A stretch of DNA of 64,000 nucleotides, taken from contig DASXVJ010000001.1 in NCBI GenBank assembly GCA_036504335.1, positions 1 through 64,000 of the forward strand. The letters run 5' to 3'. Both the position numbers and the translations under genes were made by a program. Shown here one piece after another: positions 7,799 to 16,246 of this stretch. This DNA is from Fen-183 sp036504335 (GTDB lineage Bacteria > Acidobacteriota > Thermoanaerobaculia > UBA5066). Under the pieces are notes generated by a model that worked only from the letters and a program-made list of their open reading frames with translations, was not told the origin of the DNA and did no database searches. Numbering within the stretch: position 1 is the first letter of the stretch; every line of letters starts with the position of its first letter.

Positions 7799-8899
7799 AT
7801 GAACGCCGTCCCGACCGTGGCCGAAGCCGCGCCGGCGAAGCTCCGCAAGTTCCCGTGCGAGGCGTGCGGCGCGGACGTCGTGTGGAGCCCCGGCGCGGCG
7901 GCCCTGACGTGCCCGTACTGCGGCGCGAAGAAGGAGGTCCCGAGGACTCCGGGGCAGGTCGCGGAGCGCCCGATCGAGGACGCGCTCAGGGGCGCGACGG
8001 ATCTCGGATGGGGCATGGCGCGCAAGGCCGTGAGCTGCCGGGGCTGCGGCGCGACGACGACGTTCGACGCCGGCGTCGCGGCCTCGCGGTGCGCGTTCTG
8101 CGGCGCGCCGTCCGTCGTCGAGGCGCCGCCCTCGACGACGATGGTCCGCCCCGCCGGCGTCCTTCCGTTCAAGGTCGATCGCAATGCGGCCACGGGCCGC
8201 TTCCGGCAGTGGCTGTCGTCGCTGTGGTTCCGGCCGGACGACCTTCAGCAGAAGTCGGCGCTCTCGGAGCTGAAGGGCGTGTACGTCCCGTTCTGGACGT
8301 TCGACGCGGCCACGCACTCTGCGTGGACGGCGGACGCGGGCTTCGACTCCCAGGTCGAGGTTCAGGTCGAGGAGAACGGGCAGGTTCATACGCGTTACGA
8401 GACCCGGACGCGCTGGGAGAGTGCCGAGGGAGTCCTCGAGCATTTCTTCGACGACCTGCCCGTCGCCGCGTCGCGAGGGCTTCCGCCCGACCTCGCGCGC
8501 GCGATCGAGCCGTTCCCGACGGCGGACCTCCTCGCGTACGAGCCGTCGTACCTCTCGGGCTTCCTCGCCGAGGAGTACGCGGTCGGCCCGAAGGAAGCTC
8601 TCGCCTCCGGGCGGCAACGCATGACGCAGGAGCTTTACGCTCTCTGCGGGCGCGAGGTTCCGGGCGACCGTTTCCGCAACCTTGAGGTGCGGACGGCCTG
8701 GTCCGGCCTCGCGTTCAAGAGCGGGCTCTTCCCCGTCTGGATCGCGGCGTACCAGTACGGAGGCAAGCCGTTCCGCTTCCTGGTGAACGGCGTCACGGGC
8801 AAGACGGACGGGCACGCGCCGTGGTCGTGGGTCAAAATCGCCCTCGCCGTCCTCGCGGCGATCCTGCTCTTCATCATCCTCGCGTCGATCGCGGGTTGA
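7799..8899 (+). CDS. Zinc-ribbon membrane protein, partner of the SPFH protein
   Basis: A 366-residue protein with two N-terminal zinc ribbons: CEACG...CPYCG (about residues 21-43) and CRGCG...CAFCG (about 81-103). A long conserved central region follows (VLPFKVDRNAATGRFRQWL, GVYVPFWTFDA, PSYLSGFLAEEY), and the C-terminus ends in one transmembrane helix (VKIALAVLAAILLFIILASI). The layout matches YdjG-type proteins, which recruit SPFH and PspA proteins to the membrane in Firmicutes. Similarity of the ribbons to those of PriA or TFIIB is superficial. It follows the SPFH gene by 12 nt and is certainly in its operon. Confidence 0.75.
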   Translation: MNAVPTVAEAAPAKLRKFPCEACGADVVWSPGAAALTCPYCGAKKEVPRTPGQVAERPIEDALRGATDLGWGMARKAVSCRGCGATTTFDAGVAASRCAFCGAPSVVEAPPSTTMVRPAGVLPFKVDRNAATGRFRQWLSSLWFRPDDLQQKSALSELKGVYVPFWTFDAATHSAWTADAGFDSQVEVQVEENGQVHTRYETRTRWESAEGVLEHFFDDLPVAASRGLPPDLARAIEPFPTADLLAYEPSYLSGFLAEEYAVGPKEALASGRQRMTQELYALCGREVPGDRFRNLEVRTAWSGLAFKSGLFPVWIAAYQYGGKPFRFLVNGVTGKTDGHAPWSWVKIALAVLAAILLFIILASIAG

Positions 8900-8915
8900 G
8901 CCGGGACGCGCCGCG

Positions 8916-9968
8916 TCAGCGCCCCGCCGCTTTTCGAAACTCCGGCGAGTCCAGGCGCCGAACGAGCTGGGAAGTCCATTCATAGTCCACGCTCGTGCTG
9001 AACGTCGCGTCGAGATAGTTCGCGTCCTTCTTCGGATCGATCTCGCCGAACGAGCCTTTGACCTTGAATGAGTCCTCCCAGAGGATCCGGCCCGACACGT
9101 CCTTGAGCGAGAGGCGCGTCGTGACCTTGTAGCCGTTCACTTTGCCGTTCTTCGGGTTCGTCTCGTAGAGGGACACGTATCGGATCGCAATCTCCGGGAA
9201 CGCGCCCCTCTTCTCCGGCAGGCGCGCTTTCTTCAGGGCGTCGCGCGCCTTGATCTCGAACGTGAGCTGCTGGCGATCGTCGATGTTGAACTCCGACGAG
9301 ACCGAGAGGCCGACCGGCCCTCCGGCCGCCGCCTTCGGCTCGGCCGCCGCGGGCGCCGGGGCCGCGGCCCCCTTCACGCCGAGCGCGGCGAGGAACTCCG
9401 GATCGGACGCCGCCTCCACCACCCGGTCCCGCCAGCGCTCCAGCGCCCAGCCCCACACCGTGTTGAACATCCCAGAGGGCGAGCCGCCCTGCTCGCCCGT
9501 GGCGTTCGCCATCACCGTCTTTCTCCAGACCTCCGCGCCGCCCTTCTTCAGGACGAGGTCCCCATGCAGCTCGGCCGTGTAGGAGGAGTAGCCGTCCATC
9601 CAGAACTTCCGGATCCCGACCTCGAGCGTCGCTCCCGCGCCCGCCGCCGCGGAGACGCCCCCCTTTGCGAGTCCCGCCACCGTCGCCGCTTCGACGAGCC
9701 GGCGCACGGCGTCGGGAGACTCCTCCCGCATGCCGGCCCCGTTGCCGGCCAGCGCCCGGATCGTTCCGACCCGTTTCGGGTCGTTCCCCCCCTCCTTCGG
9801 CGGCCGCTGATCGGAGACCGAGAGCGCCACCGACGGAGCGCCGGCTGGCGGCGCCGGTACGCTCGCGGGCGTCACGATCGCCGTCGTGTACATCCCCGAG
9901 CAGCCCGTCAGCGCGGCGAGGAGAGATCCGGCCGCGAAGAACGAGACGAAGCGTGCGCATGACGTCAC
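8916..9968 (-). CDS. Outer-membrane lipoprotein with YajG-like domain
   Basis: A 350-residue lipoprotein. The GTG start follows a Shine-Dalgarno (GGAGG) by 5 nt and gives a short signal ending in the lipobox LTGC. The N-terminal half (VALSVSDQRPPKEGG ... LEVGIRKFWMDGYSSYTAEL ... VVEAASDPEFLAAL) resembles the YajG family of putative lipoproteins. After a Pro/Ala linker comes a second domain with no family I recognise (RDALKKARLPEKRGAFPEIA ... SGRILWEDSFKVKG). It is likely anchored in the outer membrane facing the periplasm. The remnant DUF456 gene upstream and the alpha-galactosidase beyond it point the same way, but no functional link is evident. Confidence 0.65.
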   Translation of the reverse strand: MTSCARFVSFFAAGSLLAALTGCSGMYTTAIVTPASVPAPPAGAPSVALSVSDQRPPKEGGNDPKRVGTIRALAGNGAGMREESPDAVRRLVEAATVAGLAKGGVSAAAGAGATLEVGIRKFWMDGYSSYTAELHGDLVLKKGGAEVWRKTVMANATGEQGGSPSGMFNTVWGWALERWRDRVVEAASDPEFLAALGVKGAAAPAPAAAEPKAAAGGPVGLSVSSEFNIDDRQQLTFEIKARDALKKARLPEKRGAFPEIAIRYVSLYETNPKNGKVNGYKVTTRLSLKDVSGRILWEDSFKVKGSFGEIDPKKDANYLDATFSTSVDYEWTSQLVRRLDSPEFRKAAGR

Positions 9969-10027
9969 GGGGCACCTCCAGACGTTTCGGGCTCCATGGG
10001 AGATGCGAAAAAAGGCGTCCGAGTCCC

Positions 10028-10408
10028 TCACGAGAGCCCGCCGAAGCGACTCCGCGATCTGATAACTTGGTCCGATGGGGTCGAGACCAGGAGAGCGAGG
10101 GCGAAGACGCCGAGCATCGCGAAGACGATCGCGATCTTCACCGCCGTTCCGACGGCCAGGCCGATCCACGTCGCGACGCCCGCCCGGCCGGCCTGCCGCC
10201 AGTTGCGCTTGACGGCGAACTCGCCGATCAGGGCTCCCACGAACGGTCCCACGAGGACACCCACGAGGCCGAGGAAAAGACCCACGACGGTCCCGATCGC
10301 CGCGCCAACGAGCGCTCCCTTGCTCGCGCCCACCTTCTTCGCGCCGAGCGCCGTCGAGAGAACGTCGACGGCGATGGTGGCCGCCGTGAGAGTGCGACGG
10401 TCAAGACG
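10028..10408 (-). pseudogene. DUF456 membrane protein lacking its N-terminal half
   Basis: The reading frame gives LTAATIAVDVLSTALGAKKV, GASKGALVGAAIGTVVGLFL and the closing segment WRQAGRAGVATWIGLAVGTA, which together are the second half of a DUF456 integral membrane protein. The family normally has about 55 further residues (two more transmembrane segments) before this point. Here the frame runs straight back into the stop of the alpha-galactosidase gene (10420-10422) with no ATG, GTG or TTG in frame. The 5' part is therefore lost by deletion or misassembly, and no stable protein is expected. Confidence 0.6.
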
Positions 10409-10419
10409 GAGCGGGAATG

Positions 10420-12600
10420 CTACCGCTTGGTCAGCGTGACGAGCGCGGCGCCGTCCTCCGGCGCGATTCCGAGCGTGATTCCCCCGCTCATGAGGTTGGC
10501 GCCGGTGTCCGTCGGGAGAGCCTGGGGCGCGCGCACGGTCGGAAGGCTCGTGCTCACGGCCACGTCGTACAGCGCACTCGCCGAGAGGCCCACCGGGACG
10601 ACGCGCGCGGCCGCGTTCGTGCCCGGAGCCGGCGCCGCGCCCGGCCTGCTCCACACCACGATCGTCCCCGCGCCCGACTTCGGCTCGTAGCTCTCGACGG
10701 CCGCGATCGGGCCCTCTCCGGGCTGGGTCGTCAGGTGGTAGATCGCGCCGTCGCGATGGACGACGCGTTTCTGTTTGAAGAGGGAGATCGCCGCTTTCGC
10801 CGCCGCCTCGGTCTCCTGCGTCCAGGCGGCGATCCGGCCCATGAGGAGGAACGGCCCACCCGGAAGCGCCGACAGGAAGCGATACGTGTCCGGCGAGCCG
10901 TCGTCGCCGACGTACTTGTCGAGGTAGCGCGGCGGCACGAGATAGGTGCCCCCGTAGACCGCGCGCTGGTTCCCGTACGCGTCGTTGCGGTCGCTCGTGG
11001 CCGACGTGTCGTGGCGCGCGACCATCCCGAAGTCGAACAGGGCCCCGCCGTCCCAGCAGTTCTCGAGGACGAGCTTCGGGTGCCGCTTGCGGATCTCGTC
11101 GAGCACCGCGTAGTAGCCGGCCGTCGACGCCCACCAGCCGTCGCCGGTCTGGTGGGAATGTCCCGGCGCATCGCAGCCCGTGATGACCGTGAAATCGTGG
11201 ACGAGCCAGTCGAGCGAACCCTCGGCGGCGAGGCGGTCCACCTGCGTGAGGATCCAGGCCCTGACCCGCGGGTCCGCGAGGCAGAGAGCGACGCCGTCCA
11301 TGTCCGTGGCGACCGTCTCGCCGCCGACGCGCGCGAGCCAGTCCGGGTGCTCGAGAGCCACCTGCGAGAGCGGGTCCGCCGCGCCGAGCGCGATCCAGAG
11401 GCCGAAGCGCATTCCCTTCCCGTGCGCGCGCGCCGCGAGGTTCTTGAGCCCGCCGGGAAACTTCAGAGCGTCCGCAACCCAGTCGCCCATGCGGGGATAC
11501 CAGCCCGCGTCGACCGTGAAGACCTCGACGCCCAGCCACGCCGCCCGGTCGATGAGATCCTCGACCTGGGGCTCGACGATCCCGTAGCTGTAACCCCACG
11601 TGTCGAACCCGGCCCACGGGAAGTCCGGCGCCGGCAGGGGCGGCGCGATGCGGCGCGTCACGAACGCGCGCGTCGCGGCGCCGGCCGCGTCGAGATTTCC
11701 GGAGAACACCCCGAGAAACGCCGCGGGCGACGTGAACGTCGCCGCGGCCGAGAGGACGTGCGCAAACGTCGCGGGCGCGAATCCGATGCGGAGGCCCGTG
11801 CTCCCGTCGGCCGCCGTCGCGGCCGCGAGGAGCCCCGGCCCGCTCCACTCCCAGCCGGCGAACAGGCCGGCGTTCCACTTCGCCGAGCGCAGCGCGAGCC
11901 ACGCCGCCTGGTTCCCGCGGGGGCCGGTGCGCGCCTGGACGCCGGTTCCGGGTTTGAGCGTCGCCTGCGAGGTCTGGAAGGACGTCGCCGGGTGGCCCCA
12001 GTTGAAGTTGTTCACGGTCAGGGACGTGAGCGTGCCGCCGGCCGCGGTGAGGCCGGCGTCGAGGCCGTCGACGGCCTCGAGCAGGACGGGCTGTCTTCCG
12101 GTGTTCGTCACGGCAACCGATGAACGCAGGACGGGCGACTCCGTGTGGGAGACGAGGGACCACGTGACCGACACCGGCGCCTCGCGCGAGGCGAGGACGA
12201 GGTCGAAGCGAACGGTCCCGTCCGACACGGTTTTCGACGTCGCGCGCACGAGATTCCACGTCGACGCTCCGGTGAGCGTGACGGGGGCGAAGCCGGCTGG
12301 ATCGGCGCCGGCCGGCGCGTCGGGCGACGGGACGCGCAGCACGAGACGGAAGCCAAGCCCGCCCGCCGCGGACGCCCAGTCCAGTCCGCGGGACCGGTCC
12401 CGGACACCCGCCGTCAGAATGCGGCCGTCGTCCGTGTACCTCAGCGTCGTCGACAGCAGGGTGTTGCCGACGCTCCAGGTGACGACCTCGGGCTGGGCGT
12501 CCGTCGTCCCCGACTCCGCCCCGCGAGCCTGCCCGGCCGCGAACACGGCCAACAGCCCCAGAATGGCGCCAGCCGCGTTTCTTTTGAACCGGAGGGTCAT
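10420..12600 (-). CDS. Secreted alpha-galactosidase, GH36-like
   Basis: A 726-residue glycoside hydrolase with a clear signal peptide (KRNAAGAILGLLAVFAAGQA), so it acts in the periplasm or outside. An N-terminal beta-sandwich (about residues 30-310) precedes a TIM barrel: WAGFDTWGYSYG, VFTVDAGWYPRMGDW, GMRFGLWIALG, DWLVHDFT with the probable nucleophile Asp, LENCWDGGALFDFG and TSDRNDAYG with the probable acid/base Asp. A C-terminal beta domain ends the protein. This architecture fits clan GH-D family 36 (melibiase), cleaving terminal alpha-galactosides. The ATG at 12600 was chosen because the signal peptide starts there. The gene stands alone, so plant-oligosaccharide scavenging is an inference. 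Confidence 0.85.
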   Translation of the reverse strand: MTLRFKRNAAGAILGLLAVFAAGQARGAESGTTDAQPEVVTWSVGNTLLSTTLRYTDDGRILTAGVRDRSRGLDWASAAGGLGFRLVLRVPSPDAPAGADPAGFAPVTLTGASTWNLVRATSKTVSDGTVRFDLVLASREAPVSVTWSLVSHTESPVLRSSVAVTNTGRQPVLLEAVDGLDAGLTAAGGTLTSLTVNNFNWGHPATSFQTSQATLKPGTGVQARTGPRGNQAAWLALRSAKWNAGLFAGWEWSGPGLLAAATAADGSTGLRIGFAPATFAHVLSAAATFTSPAAFLGVFSGNLDAAGAATRAFVTRRIAPPLPAPDFPWAGFDTWGYSYGIVEPQVEDLIDRAAWLGVEVFTVDAGWYPRMGDWVADALKFPGGLKNLAARAHGKGMRFGLWIALGAADPLSQVALEHPDWLARVGGETVATDMDGVALCLADPRVRAWILTQVDRLAAEGSLDWLVHDFTVITGCDAPGHSHQTGDGWWASTAGYYAVLDEIRKRHPKLVLENCWDGGALFDFGMVARHDTSATSDRNDAYGNQRAVYGGTYLVPPRYLDKYVGDDGSPDTYRFLSALPGGPFLLMGRIAAWTQETEAAAKAAISLFKQKRVVHRDGAIYHLTTQPGEGPIAAVESYEPKSGAGTIVVWSRPGAAPAPGTNAAARVVPVGLSASALYDVAVSTSLPTVRAPQALPTDTGANLMSGGITLGIAPEDGAALVTLTKR

Positions 12601-12692
12601 TCCATCGCCACTTTCTGCCGCATGGGGCCCCGAGTTGAGACGCAGGCTCTCCGAGTCCAGATTACCCAAAGAACGGACCGGACGCGATCCCG

Positions 12693-12725
12693 AAAAAAAC
12701 AGATGTGTGCCTCGCAACACACACC
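12693..12725 (-). terminator. Rho-independent terminator upstream of the alpha-galactosidase
   Basis: Read on the minus strand, a 7-bp stem (GTGTGTG / CACACAT, one G-T pair) with an 8-nt loop is followed within 3 nt by seven T residues. It would stop read-through from the S46 peptidase gene into the alpha-galactosidase gene, backing up the hairpin at 12806-12834. The region 12601-12862 holds no gene. Confidence 0.5.
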
Positions 12726-12805
12726 TTCACGTCGTGGATACCGCCAGGGAGTGTCGGAGGAGGGGCCGCGCCTAACGCCCGCCCCCGAAACGCCCGCGCC
12801 GGCGC

Positions 12806-12834
12806 AGAAAGAAAGGCCGCCCGAAGGCGGCCTC
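12806..12834 (-). terminator. Terminator of the S46 peptidase gene
   Basis: On the minus strand an 8-bp stem, AGGCCGCC / GGCGGCCT, with a TTCG tetraloop is followed by TTCTTTC. It lies 29 nt after the peptidase stop codon. The stem is nearly identical to that of the terminator at 31883-31912. Confidence 0.7.
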
Positions 12835-12862
12835 GAAAATGGCATTTTGGCTCGTGCGGGCG

Positions 12863-15088
12863 TCAGGGGGCCGACTTCACGTCGAGGCCCGGAGCCTCGC
12901 CGATCTCCTTCAGGAGGTTCGCCGCACCGTCCACCTCGGCCATCGTCCAGAGCATGTAGCGACTGTCGACGTGGATGGAGCGCGTGCGCGCGGTGTCGAA
13001 GAGGTAGTCCGACGCCACGGTGTCGAACGTTCCGTCGAACAGGAGGCCGCAGAGCTCGCCGCGCGCGTTCAGCGTGGCCGAGCCCGAGTTGCCGCCCGTC
13101 GTGTCGACGGTCGACAGGAAGTTCACGGGCACGTCGTTCAGCTTCGGGTCCACGTACGGGCTCGGCTTGCCGGCGCGCAGCGCCTTGATCGCGTCGAGCT
13201 CGGCCTTCGGGGCGTTGAACTCGCCCTTGCCGGTCGCCTTCTCGACGACGCCCGCGAGCGTCGTCTGCGGCGCGTAGAGGAGACCGTCGCGCGCCGGGAC
13301 GCCGAGGACTTTGCCGTACGTGACGCGGAGCGTGGAGTTCGCGTCGGGCGAGACGAGGCCTCCGTTCTTCGCGAGGAGGGCTTCGCCGTAGCGCGGCCCG
13401 AGCCGGTACATTGCGCCTTCGCGCTCCTTGCCCTTCTCGCGGTTCGCCTCCTGGAGCGGGTAGAGCGCGGCCGCGAGCGACACCATCGAGTCCTTCGTCG
13501 CCACGAGGTCCGACGTCGACTTGTCGAAGAGCGACATCCGGAAGTCCTTGTCGTAGATCTTCGTGCCCGCGATCGTCCTGTCGAGCCACGCGTCGATCGC
13601 CTTGCCGGCGTCGGCCTCGGCCATGCCCGGTTTCAGGCCGATCTCCTTGTCGAGGACGTCGATCCGCTGGTCCGCCGGCAGCTTCGCGACGTCGGCGAGC
13701 GCGTACGCCATGAGGGCGCGGTCGGCCTTCGGAGAGAGCGTGCGCTGGGCGCGCTCCTGCGACTCGCGCAGGCGGGTCCAGTTGCGCTCCTGGAACGCCG
13801 GATCGCGGTCGGCGTCCTTCTTCGCCTTCTCGATCGAGTATCGGTAGAGCGTCTGCGAGGCGCCCAGCGCCGACCCGACCATCATGCCGCCCGCGCCCCC
13901 GAGCTCCGTCACGAGCGCGTTGCGCTCGCGCGTCTTCGCGCGCTCGGCCGTGAGCGCGTTGATCGCCGGGATCACGTCGCCGTACTTCGCCTTGCGCGCG
14001 GCGTCGGCGTCGATCCACTTGACGAAGTCCTTCTCCATGCGCTCCTTGTCGGAAAGGAGACCGCCCTTGACCATGCCCACGAGGACGCCCTTGTTCTTCG
14101 TCAGGCCGTTGTTGAGGCCGCGGATCGTCTGGGCGACGCGCAGCGCCGTCTCCTTGTCGTCCTTGCCGAGCTTCTCGAGGATCGCGATGCGGTCCGTGGA
14201 GCGCTTGATCGAGCGCGGGAGGTTCCACTCGACCGTCTCCTTGACGTCCTCGTACGGGTTCAGGCGCGCCGTGCGCCCCGGGTACCCGGCGACGAACACG
14301 AGGTCGCCCGGGTTCACGCCCGCGGGCGAGACCCTGAGCCAGTGCTTCGGCCTGTAGGGGACGTTGTCCTTCGAGAAGGGGACGGCCTTGCCGTCCTTCG
14401 ACACGTACGCGCGGTAGAAGGACCAGTCGCCCGTGTGGCGCGGCCACTGCCAGTTGTCCGTCTCCCCGCCGAAGTTCCCGATGCCGGCCGGCGGCGCGTA
14501 GACGAGCCGCACGTCCTGGATCTCCATCTGCCCGAGCTCGAACCACTTGAGGCCCTCGAAGAACGGCGCAACCGAGCAGCGCAGGCCGCCCTTTTCGCAC
14601 TCGGCCGTCTTCGCCTTGACGCGCTGCTCGATGGCGTCGAAGCGCTTGCGGTCCGTGAGCTTCGGATCGAGCTTGCCGGCGATCTCGTCCGTGACGTCCT
14701 TGACGGACACGGTCACGAAGACGCGCGATCCGGGGCCGTTCCAGAGCTCGTCGGCGCGCATCTTCGCGAGGTAGCCGTCGATCATCAGGTTGCGCTCGGG
14801 CTTCGAGTTGTACTGGAGCGCGCCCTGCACGCAGTGGTTGTTCGTGACGATGAGCCCGTCGGGCGAGACGAACGACGCGCTGCAGCCGCCGAGGGAGACG
14901 ATGGCTCCCATCGGCTGGCCCGTCAGGTCCGCGAAGGCCTGCGGGTCGCCCTGGAAGCCCATCTCCTTGAGGCGGGGGGCGAGCTGCGGAATCTGCTGGG
15001 GCATCCACATGCCTTCGTCGGCCAGTGCGCCGGCGGCGAGGAGCACGAGGACGCTCGCGAAGACGAGGCGTCCGGAACGAACGTTCAC
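12863..15088 (-). CDS. S46 family dipeptidyl-peptidase, DPP7-like
   Basis: A 741-residue secreted serine peptidase. It has a signal peptide (LVFASVLVLLAAGALA) and the trypsin-like triad of family S46: His85 in IVTNNHC, Asp221 in PRHTGDWSF and Ser668 in TTGGNSGSATLN. Family members remove dipeptides from the N-terminus of peptides in the periplasm. Eighteen residues after the catalytic Ser stands Gly686 (LLFDGTF); at this place DPP7 enzymes have Gly (hydrophobic P1) and DPP11 enzymes Arg (acidic P1), so a DPP7-like preference is inferred. The GTG start follows AAGGAG by 7 nt. It is divergent from nadC. The long leader carries a GC hairpin (15114-15132) and a CATAAT that could be the -10 element. 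Confidence 0.92.
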   Translation of the reverse strand: MNVRSGRLVFASVLVLLAAGALADEGMWMPQQIPQLAPRLKEMGFQGDPQAFADLTGQPMGAIVSLGGCSASFVSPDGLIVTNNHCVQGALQYNSKPERNLMIDGYLAKMRADELWNGPGSRVFVTVSVKDVTDEIAGKLDPKLTDRKRFDAIEQRVKAKTAECEKGGLRCSVAPFFEGLKWFELGQMEIQDVRLVYAPPAGIGNFGGETDNWQWPRHTGDWSFYRAYVSKDGKAVPFSKDNVPYRPKHWLRVSPAGVNPGDLVFVAGYPGRTARLNPYEDVKETVEWNLPRSIKRSTDRIAILEKLGKDDKETALRVAQTIRGLNNGLTKNKGVLVGMVKGGLLSDKERMEKDFVKWIDADAARKAKYGDVIPAINALTAERAKTRERNALVTELGGAGGMMVGSALGASQTLYRYSIEKAKKDADRDPAFQERNWTRLRESQERAQRTLSPKADRALMAYALADVAKLPADQRIDVLDKEIGLKPGMAEADAGKAIDAWLDRTIAGTKIYDKDFRMSLFDKSTSDLVATKDSMVSLAAALYPLQEANREKGKEREGAMYRLGPRYGEALLAKNGGLVSPDANSTLRVTYGKVLGVPARDGLLYAPQTTLAGVVEKATGKGEFNAPKAELDAIKALRAGKPSPYVDPKLNDVPVNFLSTVDTTGGNSGSATLNARGELCGLLFDGTFDTVASDYLFDTARTRSIHVDSRYMLWTMAEVDGAANLLKEIGEAPGLDVKSAP

Positions 15089-15232
15089 GAGTTTCTCCTT
15101 TGGAATCGACGTGGCGCGCCCGCGGGGCGCGCAAAGCGTTCGATTATGCCCCGCAGAACCGGTGCGGCCATCCCTGTCATTTGCATCGGTTCCGCCCGCC
15201 GGCCGGCCCGGCCTCAAGTATTCTGTGCGCGC

Positions 15233-16246
15233 GTGACGAAGCTCTCCCGGGACCTCGCGGACGACCTCGACGACCTCCTGTCCCGAGCCTTTGCCGAGGA
15301 CGGCGAGGACGTGACCTCGCTCGCCGTCTTCGGGCCGGCCGCCCGGCTCTCGGCCCGGATCGTGTGCCGCGAGCGCGCCGTCGTCGCCGGCGCCGCGTTC
15401 CTCCCCCGCCTCTTCGCCTTCCTCTCGCCGCCGGCCCGCGTGACGGTCCTCGTCGACGACGGGACGCTCGTCGCCCCCGGCGCGGTCCTCGCGGAGATCG
15501 AGGGCCCCGCCATCACGGTCCTCGCGGCCGAGCGCACGGCGCTCAACCTCCTCCAGCGCCTGAGCGGCGTCGCCACGAAAACGAGGAGCTACGTCGACGC
15601 GCTGAAGGGGACGAAGGCCGTCCTTCTCGACACGCGCAAGACGACGGCGGGCCTGCGCCGCCTCGAGCGCTATGCCGTGCGCTGCGGCGGCGGCACGAAC
15701 CACCGTTACGGCCTCGCGTGGGGCTTCCTCGTGAAGGACAACCACGCCGACGGCGCCGGCAGCGTGTGGGAGGCGACGCGCCGCGCGAAGGACTTCCGCG
15801 CGCTCAACCGGAAGCTCGCCCCGCTCCTCCTCGAGGCCGAGGCCCGCACCCGCGACGAGGTGCACCAGGCGCTCGACGCCGGCGCGGAGCGCATCCTGCT
15901 CGACAACATGACGGCCGCCGCGATGGCGGAGGCCGTCCAGGACGTGCACCTCTACAACGAGGCGACGGGCGCGGACGTGACGACCGAGGCGTCGGGACGC
16001 ATGACGCCCGAGACCGCGCGTACCGCCGCACACGCGGGGGTCGACTTCGTCTCGGCCGGCGCCATCACGCATTCCATCCGCGCGATCGACATCGCCCTCG
16101 ACGTCGACACGACCGCCCCGAGGAAAGAGAAGAAGATTTCTTTGAAGGTGAAGAGGGCAGGGCGACCGGCGCGGCACAGCCGGCGGCCCATGCGCAGTTC
16201 CCGCACGCGCATTCGAAGAAGTCCCCGTTCTTCTCCCCCTAAATGA
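15233..16246 (+). CDS. nadC: Nicotinate-nucleotide pyrophosphorylase
   Basis: Quinolinate phosphoribosyltransferase, 337 residues: quinolinate + PRPP gives nicotinate mononucleotide, CO2 and PPi, a step of de novo NAD synthesis in the cytoplasm. Motifs: ERTALNLLQRLSGVAT, LLDTRKTTAGLRRLE, GGGTNHRYGL, VKDNHADGAG and LDNMTAAAM. The GTG start at VTKLSRDLADDLDDLL fits the family. The recognisable enzyme ends near IDIALDVDTT; a further 40 or so basic residues (Arg/Ser/Pro-rich) run to the stop and are not normal for NadC. The stop overlaps the nadB start as ATGA, so the two are translationally coupled. nadA is not in this window. Confidence 0.93.
   Translation: MTKLSRDLADDLDDLLSRAFAEDGEDVTSLAVFGPAARLSARIVCRERAVVAGAAFLPRLFAFLSPPARVTVLVDDGTLVAPGAVLAEIEGPAITVLAAERTALNLLQRLSGVATKTRSYVDALKGTKAVLLDTRKTTAGLRRLERYAVRCGGGTNHRYGLAWGFLVKDNHADGAGSVWEATRRAKDFRALNRKLAPLLLEAEARTRDEVHQALDAGAERILLDNMTAAAMAEAVQDVHLYNEATGADVTTEASGRMTPETARTAAHAGVDFVSAGAITHSIRAIDIALDVDTTAPRKEKKISLKVKRAGRPARHSRRPMRSSRTRIRRSPRSSPPK

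Noticed and set aside
12863..16177. Very long open frames on the strand opposite nadC and the S46 gene
   Set aside because: They are by-products of high GC content: Arg/Ala/Gly-rich translations without domains, lying over genes with clear families.
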